Assembly: GCA_001313065.1 (NCBI GenBank)
Contig: BBFD01000130.1
Location: forward strand, 1-11,276
Direction of reading: 5' to 3'
Length of the DNA: 11,276 bases
From: Silvimonas sp. JCM 19000
GTDB lineage: Bacteria > Pseudomonadota > Gammaproteobacteria > Burkholderiales > Chitinibacteraceae
Part shown: positions 1 to 7,025 of the stretch, one piece after another
Layout: each line of letters begins with the position of its first letter
Numbering within the stretch: position 1 is the first letter of the stretch
Position numbers and translations under genes: made by a program
Notes under the pieces: model-generated
The model's database searches: none
Seen by the model: only the letters and a program-made list of their open reading frames with translations
What the model was told of the DNA's origin: nothing

Positions 1-120
1 GACTTCAAGATTGAACTGGCACAACGCGCCATCGTGCGCGCCTTGCAAACCGCCTTGGCCGGCACCCGCAATAACACCGACGACGACTATCGCCAGAATG
101 GCCCGGAGGCCTTGCAATGA
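1..120 (+). CDS. FAD-binding subunit of a molybdenum hydroxylase, C-terminal end (partial)
   Basis: Only the last 39 residues are present, in frame 1, ending in TGA at 118-120. The tail includes FKIELAQRAIVRAL, which resembles the C-terminal helix of the medium (FAD) subunit of xanthine dehydrogenase/CO dehydrogenase-type enzymes, YagS/PaoB-like. That subunit passes electrons from the 2Fe-2S centres to FAD. The main support is context: the stop overlaps the start of the molybdopterin-subunit gene as ATGA, which is the usual medium-then-large order in this family. Translational coupling is likely. Sequence alone would not prove the identity, because too little of the protein is visible. Confidence 0.65.
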   Translation, partial: DFKIELAQRAIVRALQTALAGTRNNTDDDYRQNGPEALQ

Positions 121-2425
121 CCGATCTGATCGCTCCGCTCAAAACGCCCAGCGCCGAAATCGGCACCGGCATGGTCCAACCGGGGATGGCGGTGTCGCGC
201 GTCGATGGCCGTGCCAAGGTCACCGGCGCGGCGCAATACGCGGCCGAGCATCCAGCGACCGATCTGCTCTATGGCGTGGTGGTGAACAGCACCATCACCA
301 AAGGCCGCATTCTCGGTTTTGAACTGGACGCTGCCTTGCGCGTGCCGGGCGTGGTCGACATCATCACGCACGCCAACCGCCCACGCATGCGCCCGTTCAA
401 GCTGTCGTACAAAGACATGACGGCGCCGGGTGGTTTTCCTTTCCGCCCCTTGTACGACAACGTTGTGTTCTACAGCGGCCAGCCGATTGCGCTGGTGCTG
501 GCCGAGAGTTTTGAAGCCGCACGCCATGCGGCCAGTCTGGTACGCGCGGATTACGCCGTTGAAGCGCACCAGACCGAACTGGCCGCCCACCTCGATCGGG
601 CGCACGACCCGCACGGTTTGAAAGCCGGCTTTGTGCCCCCGCCCAAAGAAAAAAAAGGCCACGCCGAAGCCGCCTATGCGGCGGCACCGGTCAAGATCGC
701 GGCCGAGTTCCATAGCGGCGTTGAGCATCACAATCCAATGGAGCTGTTTGCCTCCACCGTGATCCGCGCCGCCGACGGCCATCTGACCATCTATGACAAA
801 ACCCAAAGCTCGCAAAACAGCCGCTGGTATGTGTCGCATGTGTTCGGCATTTCCGGGCGCAAAGTGACTGTGCGCAATCCGTATGTGGGTGGCGCGTTTG
901 GCTCGGGTTTGCGCCCGCAATACCAGCTGGCGTTGGCGGTGATGGGCGCGCTCAAACTGCAGCGTTCGGTGCGCGTGGTGCTGACGCGGCAGCAGATGTT
1001 CACCTTTGGCCATCGTCCGGAAACCCGGCAATCGATCAAACTGGCCGCCGCCGCAGACGGCAGATTGCTGTCGATCCAGCACGATGCGGTGGCGGAAACC
1101 TCGCGCCGGGAGGACTACACCGAAGTGGTGGTCAACTGGTCCGGCCAGCTTTACGCCTGCGACAACATCCGTCTTGGCTATCACCTGGTCGATCTCGACA
1201 ACTACACCCCCATCGATATGCGCGCGCCGGGCGCGGCACATGGCGTGCATGCGCTGGAAATTGCCATGGACGAGTTGTCGTATGCGCTGCAGATGGACCC
1301 GCTGGCCCTGCGCCTGAAAAAAACTACGCCGAAGTCGATCCCACCAAAGATTTGCCTTTCTCCAGCAAAGCGCTGCGTGAATGTTATGCCGCAGGCGCGG
1401 CGCGCTTTGGCTGGGCGCAACGCCCGCCGCAACCGCGCTCGATGCGCAAGGGCAGCGAATGGGTGGGCTGGGGCATGGCCACCGGTACCTGGGATGCGCT
1501 ACAGATGTTTGCGCGCGCCAGTGCCGTGTTGCATGCCGACGGCCGCCTGGTGGTCAGCAGCGCCGCCACCGATATCGGCACCGGCACCTATACGGTAATG
1601 GCCATGATCGCCGCCGCCAGCATGGGCTTGCCGCTGGAACAGGTGACGTTTCAGCTGGGCGACTCAACTGCCGGTGGCGCCGATTGAAGCGGCTCCAGCC
1701 ATGTCTCCACGGTGGGCTCGGCCGTGGCAGGCGCCTGCGAGAAATTGCAGAAGCGCTTGCTGAAACTGGCCAAAGCGCTGCCAGACTCGCCGTTTGCCCG
1801 CGCCAAAGTCAGCGATGTCGAATTTGTTGAGGGACAGTTGCGTTTACGCCAACAACCCGACGTAGCGCTGGCGCTGACGCAGTTGCTGCAGCAAGCCGCT
1901 GAAGCACGCGTCGAGGTCAAATATCTGATGCTGCCCAATATGCTGCAGCAAAGAAAATATCAGCGCGCCACGCATTCGGCCGTGTTCTGCGAAGTGCATG
2001 TGGATGAGGATTTCGGCACCGTGCGCGTTACCCGCGTGGTCTCGGCCATTGCGGCAGGCAAGATCATCAGCGCCAAAACCGCGCGCAGCCAGATCGTCGG
2101 CGGCGTGGTCTGGGGCATCAGCCAGGCGCTGCATGAAGAAACCTTCCAGGACCACCGCCTTGGCCGTTTCATGAACGCCAACTTTGCCGAATATCACGTG
2201 GCAGTGAATGCCGACATCCACGATATCGACGTAATTTTTTTTGTGGAAGAAGACGACCGCGTGGTCAGCCGCATCGGCGCCAAGGGCGTCGGCGAAATTG
2301 GCCTGGTGGGCGTCTCTGCGGCAATCAGCAACGCCATCTACCACGCCACCGGCCGCCGGGTGCGCGATACGCCGATTACGCTGGATAAGGTGATGGCGGC
2401 ACCGATAGAGATCGTGACGCGATAG
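117..2425 (+). CDS. Xanthine dehydrogenase/aldehyde oxidoreductase family molybdopterin-binding subunit (frame broken three times)
   Basis: This is the catalytic large subunit of a molybdenum hydroxylase, closest in motif pattern to the YagR/PaoC aldehyde oxidoreductase type. Visible features in order: the N-terminal RVDGRAKVTGAAQYAAEH domain, HHNPMELFA, the molybdopterin-contacting VGGAFGSG, DMRAPGAAHGVHALE, DIGTGTYT, and GAKGVGEIGLVG. The Glu of the last motif (codon 2294-2296, about residue 727) aligns with the family's active-site base. The start at 117 has GGAGG at 105-109, seven bases upstream. The frame breaks at an A7 run (1317-1323), near 1665-1670 (the family pattern DSTLP needs two more bases) and near 1686-1690 (one G missing in GAAGCGGC). 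The last two cancel, leaving an in-frame TGA at 1685-1687. Corrected length is about 769 residues, a normal size. No substitution decay is seen, so I read this as an intact gene with sequence errors. The substrate is unknown. Partner FAD and 2Fe-2S subunits are expected upstream. Confidence 0.9.
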
Positions 2426-2555
2426 GCCATGGTCGGCAGCCTCAACCGTGTCTATAAAGTCTTGTCCGGCGCTGGGCCCTGAACGTTGCAGATGATTTAT
2501 AAACGGCATCACGCACGCCGCATTGCCTGCGAGGGCCTTGGGCTGCCCACGTCTT

Positions 2556-2583
2556 GGCGGCGCTAAAAGTAGCCAGCGCCGCC
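2556..2583. repeat. Perfect 9-bp GC inverted repeat (hairpin) between genes
   Basis: GGCGGCGCT at 2556-2564 is repeated inverted as AGCGCCGCC at 2575-2583, with a 10-base loop. It lies 131 bases after the molybdopterin-subunit stop and 67 bases before the VOC gene. No T-tract follows on either strand, so it is not a classic intrinsic terminator. It could be a Rho-dependent 3' end structure or a repeat element. A second, weaker hairpin (CGACCA/TGGTCG, 2603-2608 and 2616-2621) follows at once. Confidence 0.5.
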
Positions 2584-2650
2584 GCTTCCCTGACTGCATG
2601 CGCGACCACGCTGGATGGTCGTGCAGCACCGGCTATCCGCAGGAGTACTT

Positions 2651-3021
2651 ATGTTTGATCATGTTGTTTTCGGCGTCAGTGACTACGCCGCCAGCAAAGC
2701 CTTTTACCTGGCCGCGCTCGCCCCCTTGGGCATCCGGCTGGTGGCCGAAAACGCGCTGGGGGTAGAGATGTGTTCAGACGATGAATGCTCGCTGTGCCTG
2801 TTTCCCACCCACGAAAAAAACCCGCGCATCTGCATCTGGCCTTCCGGGCGGACACGCGCGCGCAAGTGGATGCCTTTTACCACGCCGCCCTCGCCGCCGG
2901 CGGCATTGATCATGGCGCGCCTGGGCTGCGCGTTAATTACGGTCCCAACTATTACGCAGCCTTTGTCATTGCGCCGGACGGACATAATGTGGAGGTGGTC
3001 TGCCATCAGGCGGAAAGGTGA
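2651..3021 (+). CDS. VOC (vicinal oxygen chelate/glyoxalase fold) family protein (one frameshift)
   Basis: The start is ATG at 2651 with AGGAG at 2641-2645, five bases upstream. The first part reads MFDHVVFGVSDYAASKAFY, the usual opening beta-strand and helix of a VOC module. After the A7 run at 2814-2820 the frame must change. The rest reads HLHLAFRADTRAQVDAFY, then GAPGLRVNYGPNYYAAFV, PDGHNVEVVCH and a stop at 3019-3021. Together these make a single-domain protein of about 122 residues, the normal length. Candidate metal or active-site positions by family analogy are His4, the HLHLAF histidine and the Glu of HNVEVVCH. Relatives in this subfamily are annotated only as VOC or glyoxalase/bleomycin-resistance-like, and the substrate cannot be told from sequence. 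A five-A run in place of seven restores one frame as EKPAHLHL. The gene stands alone: 225 bases follow the upstream gene and 94 precede the kinase. Confidence 0.85.
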
Positions 3022-3040
3022 TCCACTGCACAAGCATGGG

Positions 3041-3084
3041 GTCAGAATCGGCCCACGCACTCCGTCAGAATGGCGTTAGAATCG
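3041..3084 (+). promoter_or_regulatory. Three near-copies of GTCAGAATCG and a possible -10 box before the kinase
   Basis: GTCAGAATCG (3041-3050), GTCAGAATGG (3064-3073) and GTTAGAATCG (3075-3084) lie in the 94-base gap before the kinase start. The last copy contains TAGAAT at 3077-3082, five of six matches to a sigma70 -10 box. This would place the transcription start about 27 bases before the kinase ATG. No good -35 hexamer is present 16-18 bases upstream, so either an activator is used or this is not the promoter. Confidence 0.35.
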
Positions 3085-3115
3085 CCCCTTTCCATACAAC
3101 TCTGTCGGTTTCGCA

Positions 3116-5038
3116 ATGACCTCTGCCGCCCTGCTGCCAGACGATAGCGAACGCTATCGCATCCTCGTTGAAGCCGTCACCGACTACGCCATTTACATGC
3201 TCGACCCCAATGGCTGCGTGCTCAGCTGGAATGCCGGGGCGCGACGGTTCAAGGGTTATGAAAAGCATCAGATTCTGGGCCAGCATTTCTCCGCCTTTTA
3301 TACGCAGGAAGATCGCGACCGCGGCATGCCGGAGCATGCGCTGAAGACGGCAGCCGCAGTCGGGCGCTTTGAAGGTGAAGGCTGGCGCGTGCGCCAGGAT
3401 GGCACGCGCTTCTGGGCCAATGCGGTGATCGATCCGATCCGCAACGAAGCAGGCGAGCTGATCGGTTTTGCCAAAGTCACGCGTGATCTGACCGAGCGCA
3501 AGATCGCCGAAGAAGCGCTGCGCGAGAGCGAGCAGCGCTTTCGCTTGCTGGTGCAAAGCGTGATTGATTACGGCATCTACATGCTCGATATCAACGGCAA
3601 TGTCACCAACTGGAATGCCGGTGCCGAACGCATCAAGGGTTATTCCGAAGCCGAAATCCTCGGCAAGCATTTCTCCAGTTTTTATACCGAAGAAGACCGC
3701 GCCGCAGGCGAGCCCGAGCGCGGTTTGCGCAAGGCGCGTGAAGAAGGCCGCTTTGAAAAAAGAAGGCTGGCGCGTGCGCAAGGACGGCACGCGGTTTCAG
3801 GCTCATGTGGTGATCGACCCGATCCGCGACGAAAACGGCGATCTGGTCGGCTATGCCAAGGTCACGCGCGATGTGACCGAGCGGCGCGCGGCCCAGGTGG
3901 CGCTGGAAACCGCCAAAGAGGCCTTGTTCCAGTCGCAGAAACTGGAAGCGCTGGGCCAGCTCACTGGCGGCGTGGCGCATGATTTCAACAATCTGTTGAT
4001 GGTGGTGCTCAGCTGCATGCAACTGGTACGCAAGCGCGTGCATGAAGACGCTGGCCTGGTGCGGCTGGTGGATAACGCCATCCATGGCGCGCGCCGCGGC
4101 ATGGCGCTGACTGAGCGCATGCTGGCGTTTGCGCGCAAGCAGGATCTGGTACGGCAGCCGGTGGATCTGCCGGCATGGTGCGTGGCATGGGCGATTTATT
4201 GCAGCGCGCCGTGGGCGAAAAGATCAGCATCGAAACCCGCTTTGCCTTGCAAGTGCATCACGCGATGGCAGATGCCAACCAGCTGGAGCTGGCGCTGATG
4301 AATCTGGTCACCAATGCGCGCGACGCCATGACGGGCAGCGGCGAAATCTTTATCACGCTCAAGAACCGCAGCCCGGCCGACGCCGCCGCCATCGGCTTGC
4401 CGCCGCAGGAATTTGTTACGCTGGCCGTCACCGACAATGGCAGCGGCATGGATGACGCAACGCAGAGCAAGGCGCTGGAACCGTTCTTTACCACCAAAGG
4501 TCTGGGCAAGGGTACTGGCCTGGGCCTGCCGATGGTGCACGGCGTGGCGCAACAACTGGGTGGCACGCTCAAGCTGCAAAGCAAACCGGGCGCAGGCACC
4601 ACCGCCGAAATCTGGCTGCCGATTGCGCAAGACACCCTGATCCCCGAAGCCATCGCCGCCGTCAGCGCCGCCCTGCCCACGCACGGCCCGCTGTCTATCC
4701 TGCTGGTGGACGACGACGAGCTGGTTTTGCTGGGCACCAGCGCCATGCTGGAAGACCAGAAACACGTGGTCAACGCGGTCAGCAGCGGTGCCGCCGCGCT
4801 GGCTTTATTGCACGAAGGCCACGTGTTTGATCTGGTCATCACCGATTACGCAATGCCCGATATGACCGGCCTGCAACTGGCCGAAACCATTGCCGCCAGT
4901 TGGCCGCGCCTGCCCATCGTGCTGGCCACCGGTTATGCCGAATTGCCACCGGACGCCATGCCTTTGCAACGCCTGGGCAAGCCGTATCAGCAAGACGAAC
5001 TGGCTCGTGTAATTGCTGGCTGCCTTGGGGTGCGTTGA
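3116..5038 (+). CDS. Soluble PAS-PAS hybrid histidine kinase with C-terminal receiver (two frameshifts)
   Basis: The inferred protein has about 640 residues and no membrane segment or signal peptide, so it acts in the cytoplasm. Domains in order: PAS1 (about 11-127), PAS2 (about 137-256), HisKA with GGVAHDFNN (phospho-acceptor His about 288), HATPase with N box TNARDA (Asn about 400), G1 DNGSGM (about 440) and G2 GLGKGTGLGL (about 462), then a receiver with LLVDDD (Asp 532-534), phospho-acceptor Asp about 577 in ITDYAMPD, and Lys about 622 in LGKP. There is no output domain, so it must pass phosphate to a partner outside the window. The frame breaks at the A6 run 3756-3761 (five A give GRFEKEGWRV, matching GRFEGEGWRV in PAS1) and near 4172 (one G missing; LPGMVRGM restores the frame). 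Start choice rests on the PAS boundary; the ribosome binding site is weak. The 3' end overlaps a convergent gene by 52 bases. Confidence 0.92.
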
Positions 5039-5610
5039 GCCTGGCGTGCCCGACGCAGCAGCAGCCCCACCACGCCGATGCCCGACAACACCCAGGTCTC
5101 CGGTTCGGGTACGCCGGTAATGCGGAATGCATTAGTGTCGTATTGATTCAGCAGGCCGGGGCCGTCGCCGCCGATCACAAACCGATCGATCAGCCCGGTA
5201 AAGCCGGTATCAAACCAGCGAAACACGCCGTCGGTGATTTGGGGCTGGAACAACACGCTTTCCACCTCGACCCCGTTCAGATAACCGGTCACCGTGATAT
5301 TGCGCACGGAGTATGGGCCGTAGGGATCGGTTTCCAGGTTCTGAAACGTGGACAGCGTGAGCGCATTCAGCACAAACGGCCCGCGCTGCGAAGTGACCGG
5401 AATCGACCAGCCGTTGTACCAGGTGCCGCTGGTGGCGCCGTCGCCTGGATTAAAGCGCGAGAACACCAGGCCTTGATACACATAGTCCCAGGTGACCGTG
5501 GCCGGGCCCGGATTGTGGTACTGGTCCAGCGAGATAATTGCGGCTTGCGCCAGTGCGGCGTCAAGCAACATCACGCTGGCTAACAGCGTGGTTTTGAGGT
5601 GACGTGACAT
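4987..5610 (-). CDS. PEP-CTERM sorting-domain protein 1 (downstream copy of a tandem pair)
   Basis: This is a 207-residue exported protein. A signal peptide runs to about residue 23, ending DAALAQA before AIISLDQY. The body is rich in Gly, Thr, Asn and aromatic residues. The C-terminus has VPEPETWVLSGIGVVGLLLRR (about 167-187): PEP motif, hydrophobic helix, then basic residues. That is the PEP-CTERM signal recognised by exosortase, so the mature protein is probably destined for the outer surface or extracellular matrix. It is unusual that about 14 residues follow the basic cluster, where most family members stop; this extension is read antisense to the end of the kinase gene (4987-5038). The start at 5610 has AGGAG at 5619-5623, eight bases upstream and inside the last codons of the paralogue before it. 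No enzyme motif is visible. No frame break is apparent, unlike the plus-strand genes. Confidence 0.88.
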   Translation of the reverse strand: MSRHLKTTLLASVMLLDAALAQAAIISLDQYHNPGPATVTWDYVYQGLVFSRFNPGDGATSGTWYNGWSIPVTSQRGPFVLNALTLSTFQNLETDPYGPYSVRNITVTGYLNGVEVESVLFQPQITDGVFRWFDTGFTGLIDRFVIGGDGPGLLNQYDTNAFRITGVPEPETWVLSGIGVVGLLLRRARQAQRTPRQPAITRASSSC

Positions 5611-5613
5611 GCT

Positions 5614-6216
5614 CTATTCTCCTGTCTGACTGACCATACCGGCACGGACCTTGCGACCGCGTCGCGCAGCCATAGCCACTGCGCCCACGCCCAGCAAGGC
5701 CCACGTTTCCGGTTCGGGCACAGGCGAAATATCCAGCGCATTCAGCGTGTAGCTTTGCAGCAAATCCTGGCCAGCGCCGACCAGCGAAATCCGGTCCACC
5801 TGCCCGTTGAAACCGCTGCTGTACCAGCGATACACGCCGTCGGTTTGTGTCAGATGAAGCGCCGTCGAACCCACGGTTTGATCGCCGAGATAGCCGGTTA
5901 GCGTGACGTCGGTGATGGCATAAGGCCCGGACGGATTGGTCTCGAAGTTCTGGAAGGTGGCCAGCGCCACCGCGTTGAGCGCAAACACGCCGCGATGCGA
6001 AACGATATCGATGGTGTAGGCGCTGTAATAGTCGGCGCTGGCGTAACCGCTGCCGGAGTTATAGGGCGAAAATCCGAGGCCTTCGTAAAGATATTCCGGG
6101 CCACCAAACGGGCCGGGATTGTCGTAATGATCGAGCGAGATCACTTCGGCCTGCGCGAGCGCGGCGCTTAAACCGAGCAAACTGGCTAATACCGTGCGTT
6201 TCAAGGCGTGCATCAT
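5614..6216 (-). CDS. PEP-CTERM sorting-domain protein 2 (upstream copy of a tandem pair)
   Basis: This is a 200-residue exported protein that is clearly paralogous to the next gene. Shared blocks include ISLDxYxNPGP, LATFQNFETNPSGPY, VTLTGYL and TDGVYRWYSSGF. The signal peptide ends at LAQA (about residue 23). The C-terminal PEP-CTERM reads VPEPETWALLGVGAVAMAARRG (about 166-187), followed by a 13-residue tail. Start 6216 has AAGGA at 6224-6228, seven bases upstream; a second ATG at 6213 is also possible. The TAG stop (5614-5616) lies three bases before the next start, so the two are probably translated together. The role is unknown; PEP-CTERM proteins are generally linked to exopolysaccharide or biofilm matrix and need an exosortase, which is not in this window. 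Confidence 0.88.
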   Translation of the reverse strand: MMHALKRTVLASLLGLSAALAQAEVISLDHYDNPGPFGGPEYLYEGLGFSPYNSGSGYASADYYSAYTIDIVSHRGVFALNAVALATFQNFETNPSGPYAITDVTLTGYLGDQTVGSTALHLTQTDGVYRWYSSGFNGQVDRISLVGAGQDLLQSYTLNALDISPVPEPETWALLGVGAVAMAARRGRKVRAGMVSQTGE

Positions 6217-6247
6217 GGCGCATTCCTTCCAGCATTGAGTCGAAGGA

Positions 6248-6264
6248 CCGTCCGGGCGGGACGG
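6248..6264. repeat. Small GC hairpin in the leader of the PEP-CTERM pair
   Basis: CCGTCC (6248-6253) and GGACGG (6259-6264) form a perfect 6-bp stem with a five-base loop. It sits 32 bases upstream of the start of the first PEP-CTERM gene (minus strand), probably in its transcribed leader. No T-tract follows, so I do not call it a terminator. Confidence 0.35.
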
Positions 6265-6386
6265 CGGTGCGCGGGGTGTTGTTGTGGTTTGTCGCTAGCG
6301 TAGGCTTCTGGCGCTTTCATTAGAATGACAAACTACGATACATACGATGAAAGGCGGCCCGGCAGATCGACGGCGTGACGGTTTGC

Positions 6387-6415
6387 TTGCAAGGCAAAAC
6401 CGGGCGGTCTATACC
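6387..6415 (+). promoter_or_regulatory. Candidate sigma70 promoter for the small membrane protein gene
   Basis: TTGCAA (6387-6392) and TATACC (6410-6415) are separated by 17 bases, each matching four of six consensus positions. The predicted transcription start near 6422 leaves a leader of about 47 bases to the ATG at 6469. It is the best-spaced pair in this 252-base divergent gap. The -35 hexamer falls within an imperfect inverted repeat, GGTTTGC/GGCAAAACC (6380-6401), which could be a regulator site. Confidence 0.45.
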
Positions 6416-6468
6416 TTGGTGCAGCGCCGCAGAGCGCTAGCGATCATGATTTGAGAAGGGAAAAGCTT

Positions 6469-6826
6469 ATGTTTGCGCTACAGATTTCCGACCATATTCT
6501 GTCTGACATTGTGCTGCCGATTGCCATTAGCGGCAGCTGGGTGGCCTGTTTGTATATGTCGCGTTTTGCGCCTGGGCGCACGGCATTCTCAGTGAAAACT
6601 ATCCGGCTTTGCTGGGGGTTTCTTCGGGCGCGATGTCGTCAAATCTGGGCCAGGGCATCCGCGAGTTTTACGAAGTGCCACCCGCATTGCGCTCCGGCGA
6701 AATCTGGCGCATTAGCAATCCGCTGCATAAGTGGTTTTTTTTGTTGCCACGCGGGTGGTGGGATGGCTGTGGACCCTAAGCCTGGTGCTGATGGTGCTGG
6801 ATCTGGTGCTGATGCCTAAACATTGA
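6469..6826 (+). CDS. Small membrane protein of unknown function, two predicted helices (two frameshifts)
   Basis: I do not recognise the family. The start is ATG at 6469 with AAGGG at 6456-6460, eight bases upstream. The first segment reads MFALQISDHILSDIVLPIAI. One C appears lost from a C run at 6545-6546; restoring it gives WVALFVYVAFCAWAHGIL and a continuous frame. A second break lies at the T8 run 6735-6742, after which the sequence reads VATRVVGWLWTLSLVLMVLD and MPKH, stopping at 6824-6826. The corrected protein is about 118-119 residues: a hydrophobic segment near residues 13-40, a polar middle of about 45 residues (ENYPALLGVSSGAM, REFYEVPPALRSGEIWR), and a second hydrophobic segment near 88-114. 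The middle is coherent protein rather than random translation, which supports a real gene. Topology and partner are unknown. It is divergent from the PEP-CTERM pair, but nothing shows a functional link. Confidence 0.6.
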
Positions 6827-6835
6827 ATTGTTATG

Positions 6836-6855
6836 GGGTGGGTCTGGACCCACCC
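6836..6855. repeat. 20-bp near-perfect palindrome, copy 1 (REP-like)
   Basis: Arms GGGTGGGTC and GACCCACCC-type flank a central TG where the second copy has TA; only this centre breaks the symmetry. It begins 10 bases after the stop of the small membrane gene and could form a stem at the 3' end of its transcript. There is no T-tract, so termination is not assured. The same unit recurs 68 bases on. Confidence 0.8.
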
Positions 6856-6903
6856 ATCAAAGCCGCCTACTCGAGCATCAGTCTTCTAATTCGCTACTTT
6901 GCT

Positions 6904-6923
6904 GGGTGGGTCTAGACCCACCC
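6904..6923. repeat. 20-bp perfect palindrome, copy 2 (REP-like)
   Basis: Arms GGGTGGGTC and GACCCACCC meet around the central TA, giving a perfect 20-bp palindrome. It differs from copy 1 at one base (6914 A against 6846 G). Paired short GC palindromes between genes are typical of REP/BIME-type elements, which RAYT transposases can mobilise; that assignment is an inference from form only. Confidence 0.8.
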
Positions 6924-6939
6924 TATAGACGTAGAAATT

Positions 6940-6974
6940 TTACTACCTGATTTATTGATTAAATCTTGTAGTAA
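6940..6974. repeat. Nested A/T-rich stem-loop
   Basis: TTACTAC (6940-6946) pairs with GTAGTAA (6968-6974). Inside, GATTTA (6949-6954) pairs with TAAATC (6960-6965). A 2x2 internal loop separates the stems and a five-base loop TTGAT caps them. That is 13 paired positions in 35 bases. It could be an RNA hairpin, a dyad operator or part of the repeat element that precedes it. Confidence 0.55.
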
Positions 6975-7015
6975 TATTCCAAACAGCCGCCTGTAGCTAC
7001 ATAAATGCCGAAAGC

Positions 7016-7025
7016 TAAGCGCTTA
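7016..7025. promoter_or_regulatory. LacI-family operator-like palindrome upstream of the ribose operon
   Basis: TAAGCGCTTA is a perfect 10-bp palindrome centred on CG, the hallmark of operators bound by LacI/PurR/RbsR-type repressors (core AANCGNTT). It lies about 250 bases before rbsK. A ribose repressor of this family would fit, but no rbsR gene is in the window and the distance is larger than usual, so this is a candidate only. Confidence 0.4.

Noticed and set aside
87..1250. 387-codon open frame on the minus strand
   Set aside because: It lies entirely antisense to the well-conserved molybdopterin subunit and reads as His/Arg/Gly-rich low-complexity protein without family motifs. Long antisense frames are common in G+C-rich genes.
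1685..1687. In-frame TGA as selenocysteine in the molybdenum hydroxylase
   Set aside because: Some molybdenum hydroxylases are linked to selenium, but the surrounding frame is wrong here: the neighbouring frame reads the family motif LPVAPIE, and two nearby indels explain the stop. No selenocysteine insertion hairpin was evident to me.
1844..2629. 261-codon minus-strand frame
   Set aside because: Antisense shadow of the same gene plus the gap after it. No motif or ribosome binding site supports it.
3065..3790. 241-codon minus-strand frame
   Set aside because: Antisense shadow of the duplicated PAS domains. Its internal repeats simply mirror the PAS repeat.
4900..5583. 227-codon plus-strand frame
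   Set aside because: Overlaps the kinase receiver in another frame and then runs antisense to PEP-CTERM gene 1, which has a signal peptide, sorting signal and ribosome binding site.
6251..6430. Sigma54 promoter for the PEP-CTERM pair
   Set aside because: PEP-CTERM genes can be sigma54-controlled through PrsR, so I looked for TGGCAC with TTGC at -24/-12 on the minus strand and found no acceptable match.
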